A stretch of DNA of 11,858 nt, taken from assembly GCA_018829455.1 (NCBI GenBank), contig JAHJUB010000144.1:1-11858 (forward strand), given 5' to 3'. How positions within the stretch are numbered: the first letter of the stretch is position 1; each line of letters begins with the position of its first letter. Positions 5,566 through 11,858 of the stretch are shown one piece after another. Origin of the DNA: Candidatus Omnitrophota bacterium (GTDB lineage Bacteria; Ratteibacteria; UBA8468; MWAK01). Below the pieces are notes generated by a model. It saw nothing but the letters and a program-made list of their open reading frames with translations. It was not told the origin of the DNA and made no database searches. Made by a program: the position numbers and the translations under genes.

Positions 5566-7222
5566 GATTTTCCTCATTTGTTTCGGCCTGATCTTCTTGC
5601 GGCTGGCCTTTCTCCAGGTTAAGCAAGCGCCGGAACTGAAGCGGAAGGCGCGAGTCAAGAATTACCGGGAGATTTTCCAGCCGGCGCCCCGCGGTGTGAT
5701 TTATGACCGGGAAGGCAGGCCTCTGGCGATATCTATCCCTTATTACGGACTTTACGCGGAGCCGAAATATCTCCAGGAACCGCCGGCCGAGGCGGCCCGA
5801 AAGATTGCGCCCATTATCAGCGAATCTCCGGGGAAATTAACCGCGGTCTTTTCATCCGGCAAGGGGTTTGTTTGGTTGAATCGCCAGATTTCTTACGAGG
5901 CCTACAGCGCCATCAAGAAACTGGCCCTAAAAGGGATCGGATTTCAGGAAACTTTCGTCCGGTCTTTTCCCGAAGGGAAGATAGCCAGTCACGTTATTGG
6001 TCTGGTGGACATAGACGGGAAAGGACTGGAGGGCATTGAAAAACAGTACGACCGCCTTCTTTCCGGCCGGGCCGGGAAAATTTTTATTCTGCGAGATGGA
6101 AAAGGGAATCCCATTCCGTCCTCAAATGAAGGCGAGCCGGCCCGGCCCGGTCAGGACCTTTTTTTGACGATAGACATCAAAATTCAGCGCATCCTGGAAG
6201 AGGAGATTGAAAGAGTATTTAAGGAATATTCGGCCCGGGGCGCGGCGGGGATTGTGCTGGATGCGGACAATGGAGAGGTTCTGGCCCTGGCGAATCGTCC
6301 CACGTACGACCCGAATCCGCCGGTAATCTCCTCTCTGGATTGCCGCCGCAACCGTTCGGTCACTGACATTTTTGAGCCGGGTTCGGTATTTAAGATGGTT
6401 ACGGCAGCAGCCGGCCTGGAAGAAGGGGTGGTTAAATCGGAAGACACCTTTTTTTGCGAAAACGGAAAGTATTTTGTGCGGAATCATTTTATTCACGACA
6501 CGCATCCTTATGGTATGCTTACTGTCCGGGAAATTATTGTCAAAAGCAGTAATATCGGCACCGTCAAGGTCGGTTTTAAATTAGGTGAAGAGCGGATATA
6601 TCAATATGCCACTGCGTTTGGTTTTGGCAAAAAGACCGGTATCAATCTTCCCGGGGAAGTATCCGGAATTTTGAGGCCTGTTTCCCAGTGGTCCGATTAT
6701 TCCATGACCGCGATTCCTTTTGGCCAGGAAGTCAGCGCCACAGTTGTCCAGTGCGCCGCAGCCGTTGGCGCCATCGTCAACGGGGGCAATCTCTATCAGC
6801 CGTATCTTTTGAAATGGGTGCGCGACAGCCGCGGCCGGTTCACTCCCGGCGGCAAGCCTATTTTGGTCCGCCGGATTATTTCTCAGGCGACCGCGGACAC
6901 CCTGATTTCAATTCTGGAGGATGTTGCTTCCGAAGAGGGAACCGCACGGTGGGCCGCAATTCCCGGCTATCGCGTAGGCGGCAAGACCGGAACCGCCCGG
7001 AAAGTGGAAAACGGCCGCTACTCCCGTTCCAAGTACGTTGCTTCCTTTGCCGGTTTTATTAAAACTCCGGCGCGGAATCTGGTTATTTACGTCATGGTGG
7101 ATGAACCCAGGGGCGCTTATTACGGCGGGGTGGTCGTCGGGCCGGCTTTTAACCGCATCGGCCAGCGAACCCTTTTGGCCCTGGGTATCCCGCCGGACCA
7201 GGAAATAAAACAAACAAAATAA
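5531..7222 (+). CDS. ftsI: class B penicillin-binding protein, FtsI/SpoVD type
   Basis: This septal peptidoglycan DD-transpeptidase is anchored in the inner membrane with its catalytic domain outside. The 563 residues comprise a short basic tip, a transmembrane helix at about 9-29, a PBP dimerisation domain (about 48-200, starting RGVIYDREGRPLA) and a transpeptidase domain (about 210-550). The three catalytic motifs are SVFK with nucleophile Ser285 and Lys288, SSN at 339-341, and KTG at 485-487. No PASTA repeats follow, so it resembles FtsI more than Gram-positive SpoVD. The start is GTG at 5531, inside ftsL and without a Shine-Dalgarno sequence, so translational coupling is likely. No in-frame ATG lies before the membrane helix. 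murE follows after 7 nt. Confidence 0.95.
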   Translation: MERKKRLEIIGRIFLICFGLIFLRLAFLQVKQAPELKRKARVKNYREIFQPAPRGVIYDREGRPLAISIPYYGLYAEPKYLQEPPAEAARKIAPIISESPGKLTAVFSSGKGFVWLNRQISYEAYSAIKKLALKGIGFQETFVRSFPEGKIASHVIGLVDIDGKGLEGIEKQYDRLLSGRAGKIFILRDGKGNPIPSSNEGEPARPGQDLFLTIDIKIQRILEEEIERVFKEYSARGAAGIVLDADNGEVLALANRPTYDPNPPVISSLDCRRNRSVTDIFEPGSVFKMVTAAAGLEEGVVKSEDTFFCENGKYFVRNHFIHDTHPYGMLTVREIIVKSSNIGTVKVGFKLGEERIYQYATAFGFGKKTGINLPGEVSGILRPVSQWSDYSMTAIPFGQEVSATVVQCAAAVGAIVNGGNLYQPYLLKWVRDSRGRFTPGGKPILVRRIISQATADTLISILEDVASEEGTARWAAIPGYRVGGKTGTARKVENGRYSRSKYVASFAGFIKTPARNLVIYVMVDEPRGAYYGGVVVGPAFNRIGQRTLLALGIPPDQEIKQTK

Positions 7223-7229
7223 AGACAAG

Positions 7230-8726
7230 ATGAAACTACGAGATTTGCTGGAAGGATTGCCGGTAAAGAAGGTTCTCCCGTCTTCCGAGAATCCGGAAAT
7301 CACCGGCCTGGCGATTGACAGCCGGAAAGTCCGGCCCGGCTATCTTTACGTTGCGATTGTCGGTGAAAAGGATGACGGCCATCGTTATCTTCCGGAAGCG
7401 CTGGAGCGCGGGGCCAGGGCGATTTTGACCCAGACCGATTTTGAGTCAGCCGGCCGGGCGGTAACCGTGGTTACGGAGAACACCAGGGGGGCTCTGCCGG
7501 AACTGGCCGGACGTTTTTACCGGTACCCGGCGCAGAAGTTGCGGATAGTCGGCGTGACCGGCACCAACGGTAAGACCACCACCACCTACTTGATTGAAAG
7601 TATCATCTACGCTGCCGGAAAAAAAGCCGGCGTAATCGGCACCATTAACTACCGGGTGGCGGACCGCCAGGTGCCGGCTCTCAACACCACGCCGGGACCG
7701 CTGGAACTCCAGGAGATTTTCAGCCAGAGCGTAGAGGCGAAGTGCCACTATGCGGTTATTGAAGTTTCTTCACACGGGCTTGCCCAGGGACGGGTTAGCG
7801 GCATTCCTTTTGACGTCTGTCTCTTTACCAACATCACCCCCCACGAACACCTTGATTACCACGGAACCTTCCGCAACTATCTGGAGGCGAAGGCCAGTCT
7901 TTTCTCTACTTACCTGGCCAAGAGCAACAAGGAAAAGCGGGTGGCTGTTATCAATCGCGATGACCGGGCGGCCCGGTATTTTTATCGTTCGGTTCCCAGG
8001 GGTGTCCGGCTGATCAGTTACGGATTTCGGCCCGGCTCTATGGTGCGGGGTTTTGGTCTGGTTTTGAAGGAAGACGGCGTTTCTTTCCGCGCCCGGACGC
8101 CGATGGGCGAAGCGGAGATTATGTTAAAACTGCCGGGTCGGCATAACGCCTATAACGCCTTAGCCGCACTTGCTTTTGGAGTTGGCGAGGGTATCGCGCT
8201 TCAGACCATCCGGCAGGGCCTTGAGGAATTAAGGGTGGTGCCCGGTCGTTTTGAGGATGTGGAAACAAGTCATGGTTTCCGGGTGGTGGTTGATTACGCC
8301 CATACCGACATCGGCCTGAAAAATCTTTTGATGACTGCGCACGCGGCCCGAAAGGCATCTAAAGAAAAGCCGGGCCGCATCCTTTTGGTTTTCGGTTGCG
8401 GCGGAGACCGGGATAAGAGCAAACGGCCCAAGATGGGCCGAATCGCTTCCGCCTACGCCGATTATTTTATTATTACCTCGGACAACCCGCGCAACGAGGA
8501 ACCGTCTGCCATTATCAGTGATGTTGTAGCCGGAATTCTGTCTTCCCGGCGCAGCCGATACGAAATAATTCCGGACCGCGCCGAGGCGATTCACCGAATT
8601 ATCTCTTTTGCGAAAAAAGGGGACATCGTTTTAATCGCCGGCAAAGGCCACGAAACCTACCAGATTATGAAAGATACCGTCATTCCCTTTGACGACCGGC
8701 TGGTTGCCGGCAAAGCCCTTTTATAG
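7230..8726 (+). CDS. murE: UDP-MurNAc-L-Ala-D-Glu:meso-diaminopimelate ligase
   Basis: MurE is the cytoplasmic ATP-dependent ligase that adds the third residue to the peptidoglycan precursor. The 498 residues contain the N-terminal UDP-binding domain (about 1-100, LAIDSRKVRPGYLYVAI), the ATP-binding motif GVTGTNGKTTTTY (108-120, Lys115), the NTTPGPLEL and EVSSHGL substrate motifs, the lysine that is carbamoylated in the family (Lys221 in YLEAKASLF), and the C-terminal domain with VVDYAHTD. The DNPR motif (418-421, SDNPRNEEP) indicates meso-diaminopimelate rather than lysine as the added amino acid. Length is normal. The start ATG is 7 nt after the PBP stop. A 365-nt repeat-rich gap follows, so the dcw transcript may weaken or stop here. 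Confidence 0.97.
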   Translation: MKLRDLLEGLPVKKVLPSSENPEITGLAIDSRKVRPGYLYVAIVGEKDDGHRYLPEALERGARAILTQTDFESAGRAVTVVTENTRGALPELAGRFYRYPAQKLRIVGVTGTNGKTTTTYLIESIIYAAGKKAGVIGTINYRVADRQVPALNTTPGPLELQEIFSQSVEAKCHYAVIEVSSHGLAQGRVSGIPFDVCLFTNITPHEHLDYHGTFRNYLEAKASLFSTYLAKSNKEKRVAVINRDDRAARYFYRSVPRGVRLISYGFRPGSMVRGFGLVLKEDGVSFRARTPMGEAEIMLKLPGRHNAYNALAALAFGVGEGIALQTIRQGLEELRVVPGRFEDVETSHGFRVVVDYAHTDIGLKNLLMTAHAARKASKEKPGRILLVFGCGGDRDKSKRPKMGRIASAYADYFIITSDNPRNEEPSAIISDVVAGILSSRRSRYEIIPDRAEAIHRIISFAKKGDIVLIAGKGHETYQIMKDTVIPFDDRLVAGKALL

Positions 8727-8731
8727 CGCTC

Positions 8732-8898
8732 GGATGTCTGGTTCGCTGAACAATCTGCGATTCGGACAAGACTACGCAACTCCGGTATGAGCCTCGCCGT
8801 GTTCTCGCCTATAATTCAAGGCGAGCCCCGGCTACTCATGCCGTCATATTGCTTGTCTTGTTTCCGTCTCTACGCTAAGTTCAGCGAACCAGACATCC
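8732..8898. repeat. 167-nt palindromic element with 20-bp perfect arms
   Basis: ggatgtctggttcgctgaac (8732-8751) and gttcagcgaaccagacatcc (8879-8898) are exact reverse complements. Inside, an 11/12-nt unpaired region is followed by cggacaagac (8763-8772) against gtcttgtttccg (8855-8866), a weaker ggtatgag/ctcatgcc match, and a terminal hairpin ctcgcct (8804-8810) with aggcgag (8819-8825). The whole unit folds as one long rod. It encodes no protein. It may be a MITE-like element or a structured RNA, and no second copy is in this window. Confidence 0.85.
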
Positions 8899-8933
8899 TC
8901 GCTTGCGAAGAAAAACTATAAAACGAGTAGTAG

Positions 8934-8957
8934 GACAGGCGTCCCGCCTGTCTTTTC
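8934..8957 (+). terminator. GACAGGCG hairpin with short T-run, possible terminator of murE mRNA
   Basis: gacaggcg (8934-8941) and cgcctgtc (8945-8952) form a perfect 8-bp GC-rich stem with a 3-nt loop, followed by tttt from 8953. This looks like a weak intrinsic terminator for transcripts arriving from murE. The same hairpin type is also a dispersed repeat in uncultured-bacterium genomes, so the terminator role is an inference. Confidence 0.4.
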
Positions 8958-8981
8958 GTAGTGCGACCCTTTCAGGGTCGC
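8957..8981. repeat. GCGACCCT hairpin repeat
   Basis: gcgaccct (8963-8970) pairs with agggtcgc (8974-8981) around ttc. Its first 18 bases (8957-8974) recur inverted at 226-243. It directly follows the GACAGGCG hairpin. The rest of the gap, 8982-9050, shows nothing recognisable. Confidence 0.75.
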
Positions 8982-9054
8982 CGAAATTGTCATTCCCTTA
9001 ACCGTTTGGCCTATCCGTTCAGAAGCCCCGCCTTTAAGTGCAGTATTAATATAT

Positions 9055-9083
9055 TTGACATTTACAACAAATTACATTATAAT
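9055..9083 (+). promoter_or_regulatory. perfect consensus sigma70 promoter
   Basis: TTGACA (9055-9060), exactly 17 nt, then TATAAT (9078-9083). The predicted start is near 9090, one or two bases before the ATG at 9092, so the transcript should be leaderless. It probably also serves murF, since only 22 nt separate that gene from the ATPase gene. Confidence 0.8.
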
Positions 9084-9087
9084 GTAA
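9072..9087. promoter_or_regulatory. 16-nt perfect palindrome over the -10 box, operator candidate
   Basis: ttacattataatgtaa equals its own reverse complement and spans the TATAAT box. A homodimeric repressor bound here would block RNA polymerase. No regulator gene is adjacent. AT-rich palindromes can arise by chance, so this is a candidate only. Confidence 0.4.
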
Positions 9088-9091
9088 CTAT

Positions 9092-10408
9092 ATGTTAAAT
9101 TTAATGACATTTAATCGTTGGTGGGATTCAGGGAAGGTGGATGGATTCTATTTAAAACCCTACAAAAGAAATCTTTTTCGTATACTTACAGATTACCTTA
9201 AAGACCGCCAGGTTTTAGCAATATATGGACTCCGCAGAACCGGGAAGACCACCCTTATTTATCAAATCGTAGAAGAGTTATTGAAAAATAATATACCCCC
9301 AAAAAATATTTTATATTTTTCTTTTGATGAGAATGTTTCAAATTTAGAAGAACTTTTCAGAAATTATTCCGAATTTGTTCTTTTCTCTGATTTAACTAAA
9401 CCAAAAAGGCTCTATATTTTCCTGGATGAAATCCAAAAATTATCTAATTGGCAAAATCAGATAAAAATCTTCTATGACCTCTATCCTAATATTAAATTTA
9501 TCATTTCCGGTTCAGCCAGTATTTTAGTTCAGAAGGGAGCAAAAGAAAGTTTGGCAGGAAGAATTTTTGAATTTATTTTACCGCTAGCCTCATTCCGGGA
9601 GTTTTTAGAGTTAAAAAATGAAAAAATAAGATCAATTACCGGTGATTTTTTTCAAATTACGCCTCTTAAAGAAATTTACCTGGCAAAAGAAAGGATTTCT
9701 CCCCATCTCTTAGATTATGCAAAAAAGGGTGGTTTTATTGAATTGCTCAATGAGGATGATGACCGGAAAATAAAAGATTACGCCCGGACGATTATGGAAA
9801 GAATTATTTTTGCTGACCTGCCGGGAATGTATAAGATAAGACATTCAGAACTTCTTAAAATGATTATGGATATTGTTAATTCTAACCCGGGTTTTCTTTT
9901 AGATTATGCTACTCTCTCGGATACTTTTAAAAGAGACCAAAGAGTCGTCGCCGACTATATTTTTTATTTAAAATACGCAATGCTTATTAAAAGTTTTTAT
10001 AATTTCAGTAAAAATCGTTTTACCTCGGAAAGAAAATTAAAAAAGGTTTATTCGGGTTCAACGAATTTTATCTTTGCCGGTCATTCCGAAAAGTTTCAAA
10101 ACCCTGAATTTCTTGGTAAGGTTATCGAAAATCTGGTAGCAATAAACCTTAAGGAAGAATTTTTCTGGCGTTTAAGAAATAATGAAGTTGATTTTATTCT
10201 TAAAGATAATACGCCGCTGGAAGTAAAATATAAAAATCAGATAACACTGAAAGAAATTTCTCCGCTTTTAAGTTTTTGTAAGAAGTTTAAAATCAGAAAA
10301 GGCATTATCCTGACTAAAGATTTATTAAAACAAGAGCAGATAAGCGGGGTTGAGATAATTTTTATTCCGGTATGGATATTTCTCCTGAATTCAACTTGCC
10401 GAAGTTGA
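9092..10408 (+). CDS. AAA_14/DUF4143 family ATPase
   Basis: This belongs to a large family of single-gene P-loop ATPases, common in bacteria and archaea, with no firmly established role. The 438 residues show Walker A GLRRTGKTT (46-54, Lys52), Walker B LYIFLDEIQK (107-116, Asp112 and Glu113), the sensor-like FIISGSAS (136-143), and the family block LAGRIFEFILPLASFREFLEL (154-174). The C-terminal DUF4143 part has ENLVAINL, EVDFIL (365-370) and PLEVKYKN (375-382), an E-VD-EVK pattern resembling a PD-(D/E)XK nuclease fold. The base composition is strikingly AT-rich compared with the genes on both sides, with runs of AAA, ATT and TTA codons, which suggests acquisition. It lies between murE and murF, where no such gene belongs. 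The ATG at 9092 lacks a Shine-Dalgarno sequence; the ATG at 9104 is an alternative start. Confidence 0.93.
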   Translation: MLNLMTFNRWWDSGKVDGFYLKPYKRNLFRILTDYLKDRQVLAIYGLRRTGKTTLIYQIVEELLKNNIPPKNILYFSFDENVSNLEELFRNYSEFVLFSDLTKPKRLYIFLDEIQKLSNWQNQIKIFYDLYPNIKFIISGSASILVQKGAKESLAGRIFEFILPLASFREFLELKNEKIRSITGDFFQITPLKEIYLAKERISPHLLDYAKKGGFIELLNEDDDRKIKDYARTIMERIIFADLPGMYKIRHSELLKMIMDIVNSNPGFLLDYATLSDTFKRDQRVVADYIFYLKYAMLIKSFYNFSKNRFTSERKLKKVYSGSTNFIFAGHSEKFQNPEFLGKVIENLVAINLKEEFFWRLRNNEVDFILKDNTPLEVKYKNQITLKEISPLLSFCKKFKIRKGIILTKDLLKQEQISGVEIIFIPVWIFLLNSTCRS

Positions 10409-10430
10409 TTTGTGCGCCCGGTATAGATAA

Positions 10431-11837
10431 ATGGAAAAGGTGACCGTAAAAGAACTTCTGGACTGGACCGGCGGCTCGTTGAAACAGGGAAGAAAGGATT
10501 TCATAATTCGTTCCGTCTCAATTGATACCCGCAGTCTTAAACGCGGGGATTTTTTCATCCCGATTGCCGGAGATAATTTTGACGGACATACCTTCATCCC
10601 CGCGGCCGTTGCTAAAGGCGCCTCCGGCTCATTGTTTGCTTCGGGAAAATTTACTTCCCCTCACCTCACCTCTGGGGAGAGGCGAGGTGAGGGGAAATTT
10701 GTCTTGATTGAAGTTCCCGACACTAAAAAAGCGCTTCTGGCCATCGCCGAAAACTACCGCCGAAAATTTAAAATACCGGTCATCGCCGTAACCGGAAGCA
10801 GCGGTAAGACCACGACCAAGGAACTCATCGCACATATTCTCTCCGCTTCCTATCGCGTAATGGCTAATACCGGAAACTTTAATAATGAGATTGGTCTTCC
10901 CCTTTCTATTCTTAATCTGAGCGCGGCTGACCAGGCGGCGGTTCTGGAGATGGGGATGAATCACCCCGGCGAGATTGCGAATTTGAGCCGGGCCGCGTCT
11001 CCGGATTTCGGTTTGATTACTAACATCGGTTCCGCGCACCTGGGACTTTTAGGGAGCAAAAGCCGGATAGCCGCGGCCAAGGCGGAACTCCTTGTTTATC
11101 TCAAACAGGGTTGCGCCGTCCTTCCGGCCGACGACCGTTTCTTTTCCTTCTTATCCTCTTTTCCGGTGCGTGAGCGCGTTACTTTCGGTTTGAAGACGGG
11201 AGCCGATTACTTCCCGAAAGATATCAGGTTCACGCCGGAGGGCGCTCATTTTCGGCTTGGCCGGAAAGAAGGAAAACCCCTGCCGCTTTTTGTTCCCATT
11301 CTCGGTCTCTTCAATCTCAAGAATGTTCTGGCGGCTGCAGCCCTGACCCTGCGGTTTGGAGTTTCGGAAGATGTTTTGACCGAACAATTGGCGAAATTCA
11401 AACCGGCGAAACACCGTTTTCAGGTTCTGAAAAAGTCCGGCGCTTATATCGTTGATGACACCTACAACGCCAACCCCACTTCTTTCCGGGAGGCCCTGAT
11501 TATGTTTCGGCGCCTGGCCGGACATAACCGCAAGATAATCGTAGCCGGCTCTATGGCGGAATTAGGACGTTTTTCCCAAAGGAGCCATTTCAGTCTGGGA
11601 AGGTTTCTGGCGCGGGTAAATCCGGATTGCCTGATTTTGGTCGGCCCGGATAAGGAAACAGTCAGAGAGGGCGCTCGTTCGTTTGGTTTTCCCGGAAGCA
11701 AAATTTTGAGGGCGGAAGACAATCAAGCCGCCGGTTCCTTTTTGCGGAAAAAAGTTCAACCCGGCGACTTCATTTTTTTAAAGGGTTCCCGTTTCCTCAA
11801 GATGGAGGAAATCGTGGAGCAGTTTATGATAAAATAA
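10431..11837 (+). CDS. murF: UDP-MurNAc-tripeptide:D-alanyl-D-alanine ligase
   Basis: MurF is the cytoplasmic ligase that attaches D-Ala-D-Ala, completing the pentapeptide precursor. The 468 residues have the N-terminal domain (1-110, with SVSIDTRSLKRGDFFIPIAGDNFDGH), the P-loop TGSSGKTTTK (121-130, Lys126), NFNNEIGLPL (149-158), LEMGMNHPGEI (172-182), NIGSAHL (198-204), the family lysine in KAEL, and DDTYNANP (342-349) in the C-terminal domain. Residues about 74-88 (FTSPHLTSGERRGEG) are extra relative to the usual family spacing and come from a palindromic repeat at 10657-10694 inserted in frame. The gene begins 22 nt after the ATPase stop without a Shine-Dalgarno sequence and is probably carried on that gene's transcript, since its normal murE linkage is broken. 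Confidence 0.96.
   Translation: MEKVTVKELLDWTGGSLKQGRKDFIIRSVSIDTRSLKRGDFFIPIAGDNFDGHTFIPAAVAKGASGSLFASGKFTSPHLTSGERRGEGKFVLIEVPDTKKALLAIAENYRRKFKIPVIAVTGSSGKTTTKELIAHILSASYRVMANTGNFNNEIGLPLSILNLSAADQAAVLEMGMNHPGEIANLSRAASPDFGLITNIGSAHLGLLGSKSRIAAAKAELLVYLKQGCAVLPADDRFFSFLSSFPVRERVTFGLKTGADYFPKDIRFTPEGAHFRLGRKEGKPLPLFVPILGLFNLKNVLAAAALTLRFGVSEDVLTEQLAKFKPAKHRFQVLKKSGAYIVDDTYNANPTSFREALIMFRRLAGHNRKIIVAGSMAELGRFSQRSHFSLGRFLARVNPDCLILVGPDKETVREGARSFGFPGSKILRAEDNQAAGSFLRKKVQPGDFIFLKGSRFLKMEEIVEQFMIK
10657..10694. repeat. 38-nt palindromic repeat inside murF
   Basis: cccctcacctcacctct (10657-10673), loop gggg, and agaggcgaggtgagggg (10678-10694) form a 17-bp hairpin with one mismatch. The minus strand reads LTSPLPRGEVRG, a known repeat-derived peptide type. 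Flanking aaattt sequences at 10647-10652 and 10695-10700 may belong to the element or mark its edges. Confidence 0.88.
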
Positions 11838-11844
11838 CTACAGT

Positions 11845-11858
11845 ATGAAAATAATGTG
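11845..11858 (+). CDS. start of the next gene (5' fragment only)
   Basis: An ATG at 11845, 7 nt after the murF stop, opens a frame reading MKIM before the window ends. In dcw clusters murF is usually followed by mraY, so that is the most likely identity, but four codons cannot show it. Confidence 0.35.

Noticed and set aside
8727..9054. CRISPR array or tRNA in the murE-ATPase gap
   Set aside because: No regularly spaced direct repeats and no cloverleaf or T-loop signature; the gap is explained by palindromes.
9092..10408. Toxin-antitoxin or defence operon around the ATPase gene
   Set aside because: The gene stands alone, with a core murF gene immediately downstream and no small partner gene upstream; nothing beyond the operator-like palindrome supports it.
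10629..11039. 136-codon minus-strand frame in murF containing LTSPLPRGEVRG
   Set aside because: It is antisense to well-conserved murF codons and contains the repeat peptide; no independent evidence for a gene.

Overview
The window looks like a chromosomal segment of an uncultured, Gram-negative-type bacterium with moderate GC. MurE carries the DNPR signature for meso-diaminopimelate, and the division and cell-wall genes follow the classic dcw order (rsmH, ftsL, a class B PBP, murE, then murF after an interruption). Short palindromic repeats are abundant, including ones whose reverse translation gives peptides such as AFAKASAD and LTSPLPRGEVRG. I associate these with uncultured candidate phyla (Omnitrophota-like or CPR-like), but the sequence alone does not fix the phylum.

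Layout. Bases 1-295 hold a possible 3' end of a gene, a small tandem repeat and fragments of repeats. glgB (glycogen branching enzyme) lies on the minus strand, 296-2182. A compact divergent promoter region separates it from a rightward cluster: a FtsB/DivIC-like division protein, a coiled-coil zinc-ribbon protein and an RNase HI-family protein (2290-3668). A palindromic spacer follows, then the RNase P RNA gene rnpB (about 3831-4276), a 73-nt repeat, and the dcw run rsmH-ftsL-pbp-murE (4356-8726). A 365-bp gap full of palindromes comes next, then an AT-rich AAA_14/DUF4143 ATPase gene (9092-10408) that splits the dcw cluster, then murF (10431-11837) and the first codons of what is probably the next gene.

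How the genes work together. RsmH modifies 16S rRNA but is conventionally encoded at the head of dcw. FtsL, the FtsB-like protein and the transpeptidase belong to the septal peptidoglycan machine. MurE and MurF add the third residue and the D-Ala-D-Ala to the peptidoglycan precursor. GlgB belongs to glycogen metabolism and is transcribed away from them.

Most notable signal. Several palindromic repeat families have settled inside or at the edge of essential genes: two lengthen helices of RNase P RNA while sparing its conserved core, one sits in frame inside murF, and one supplies the likely start codon of rsmH, with a Shine-Dalgarno-like sequence in its loop. Separately, the ATPase gene has a perfect consensus sigma70 promoter (TTGACA-17-TATAAT) overlapped by a 16-nt perfect palindrome and placed so close to the ATG that the mRNA should be leaderless. 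glgB shows a similar near-leaderless arrangement.
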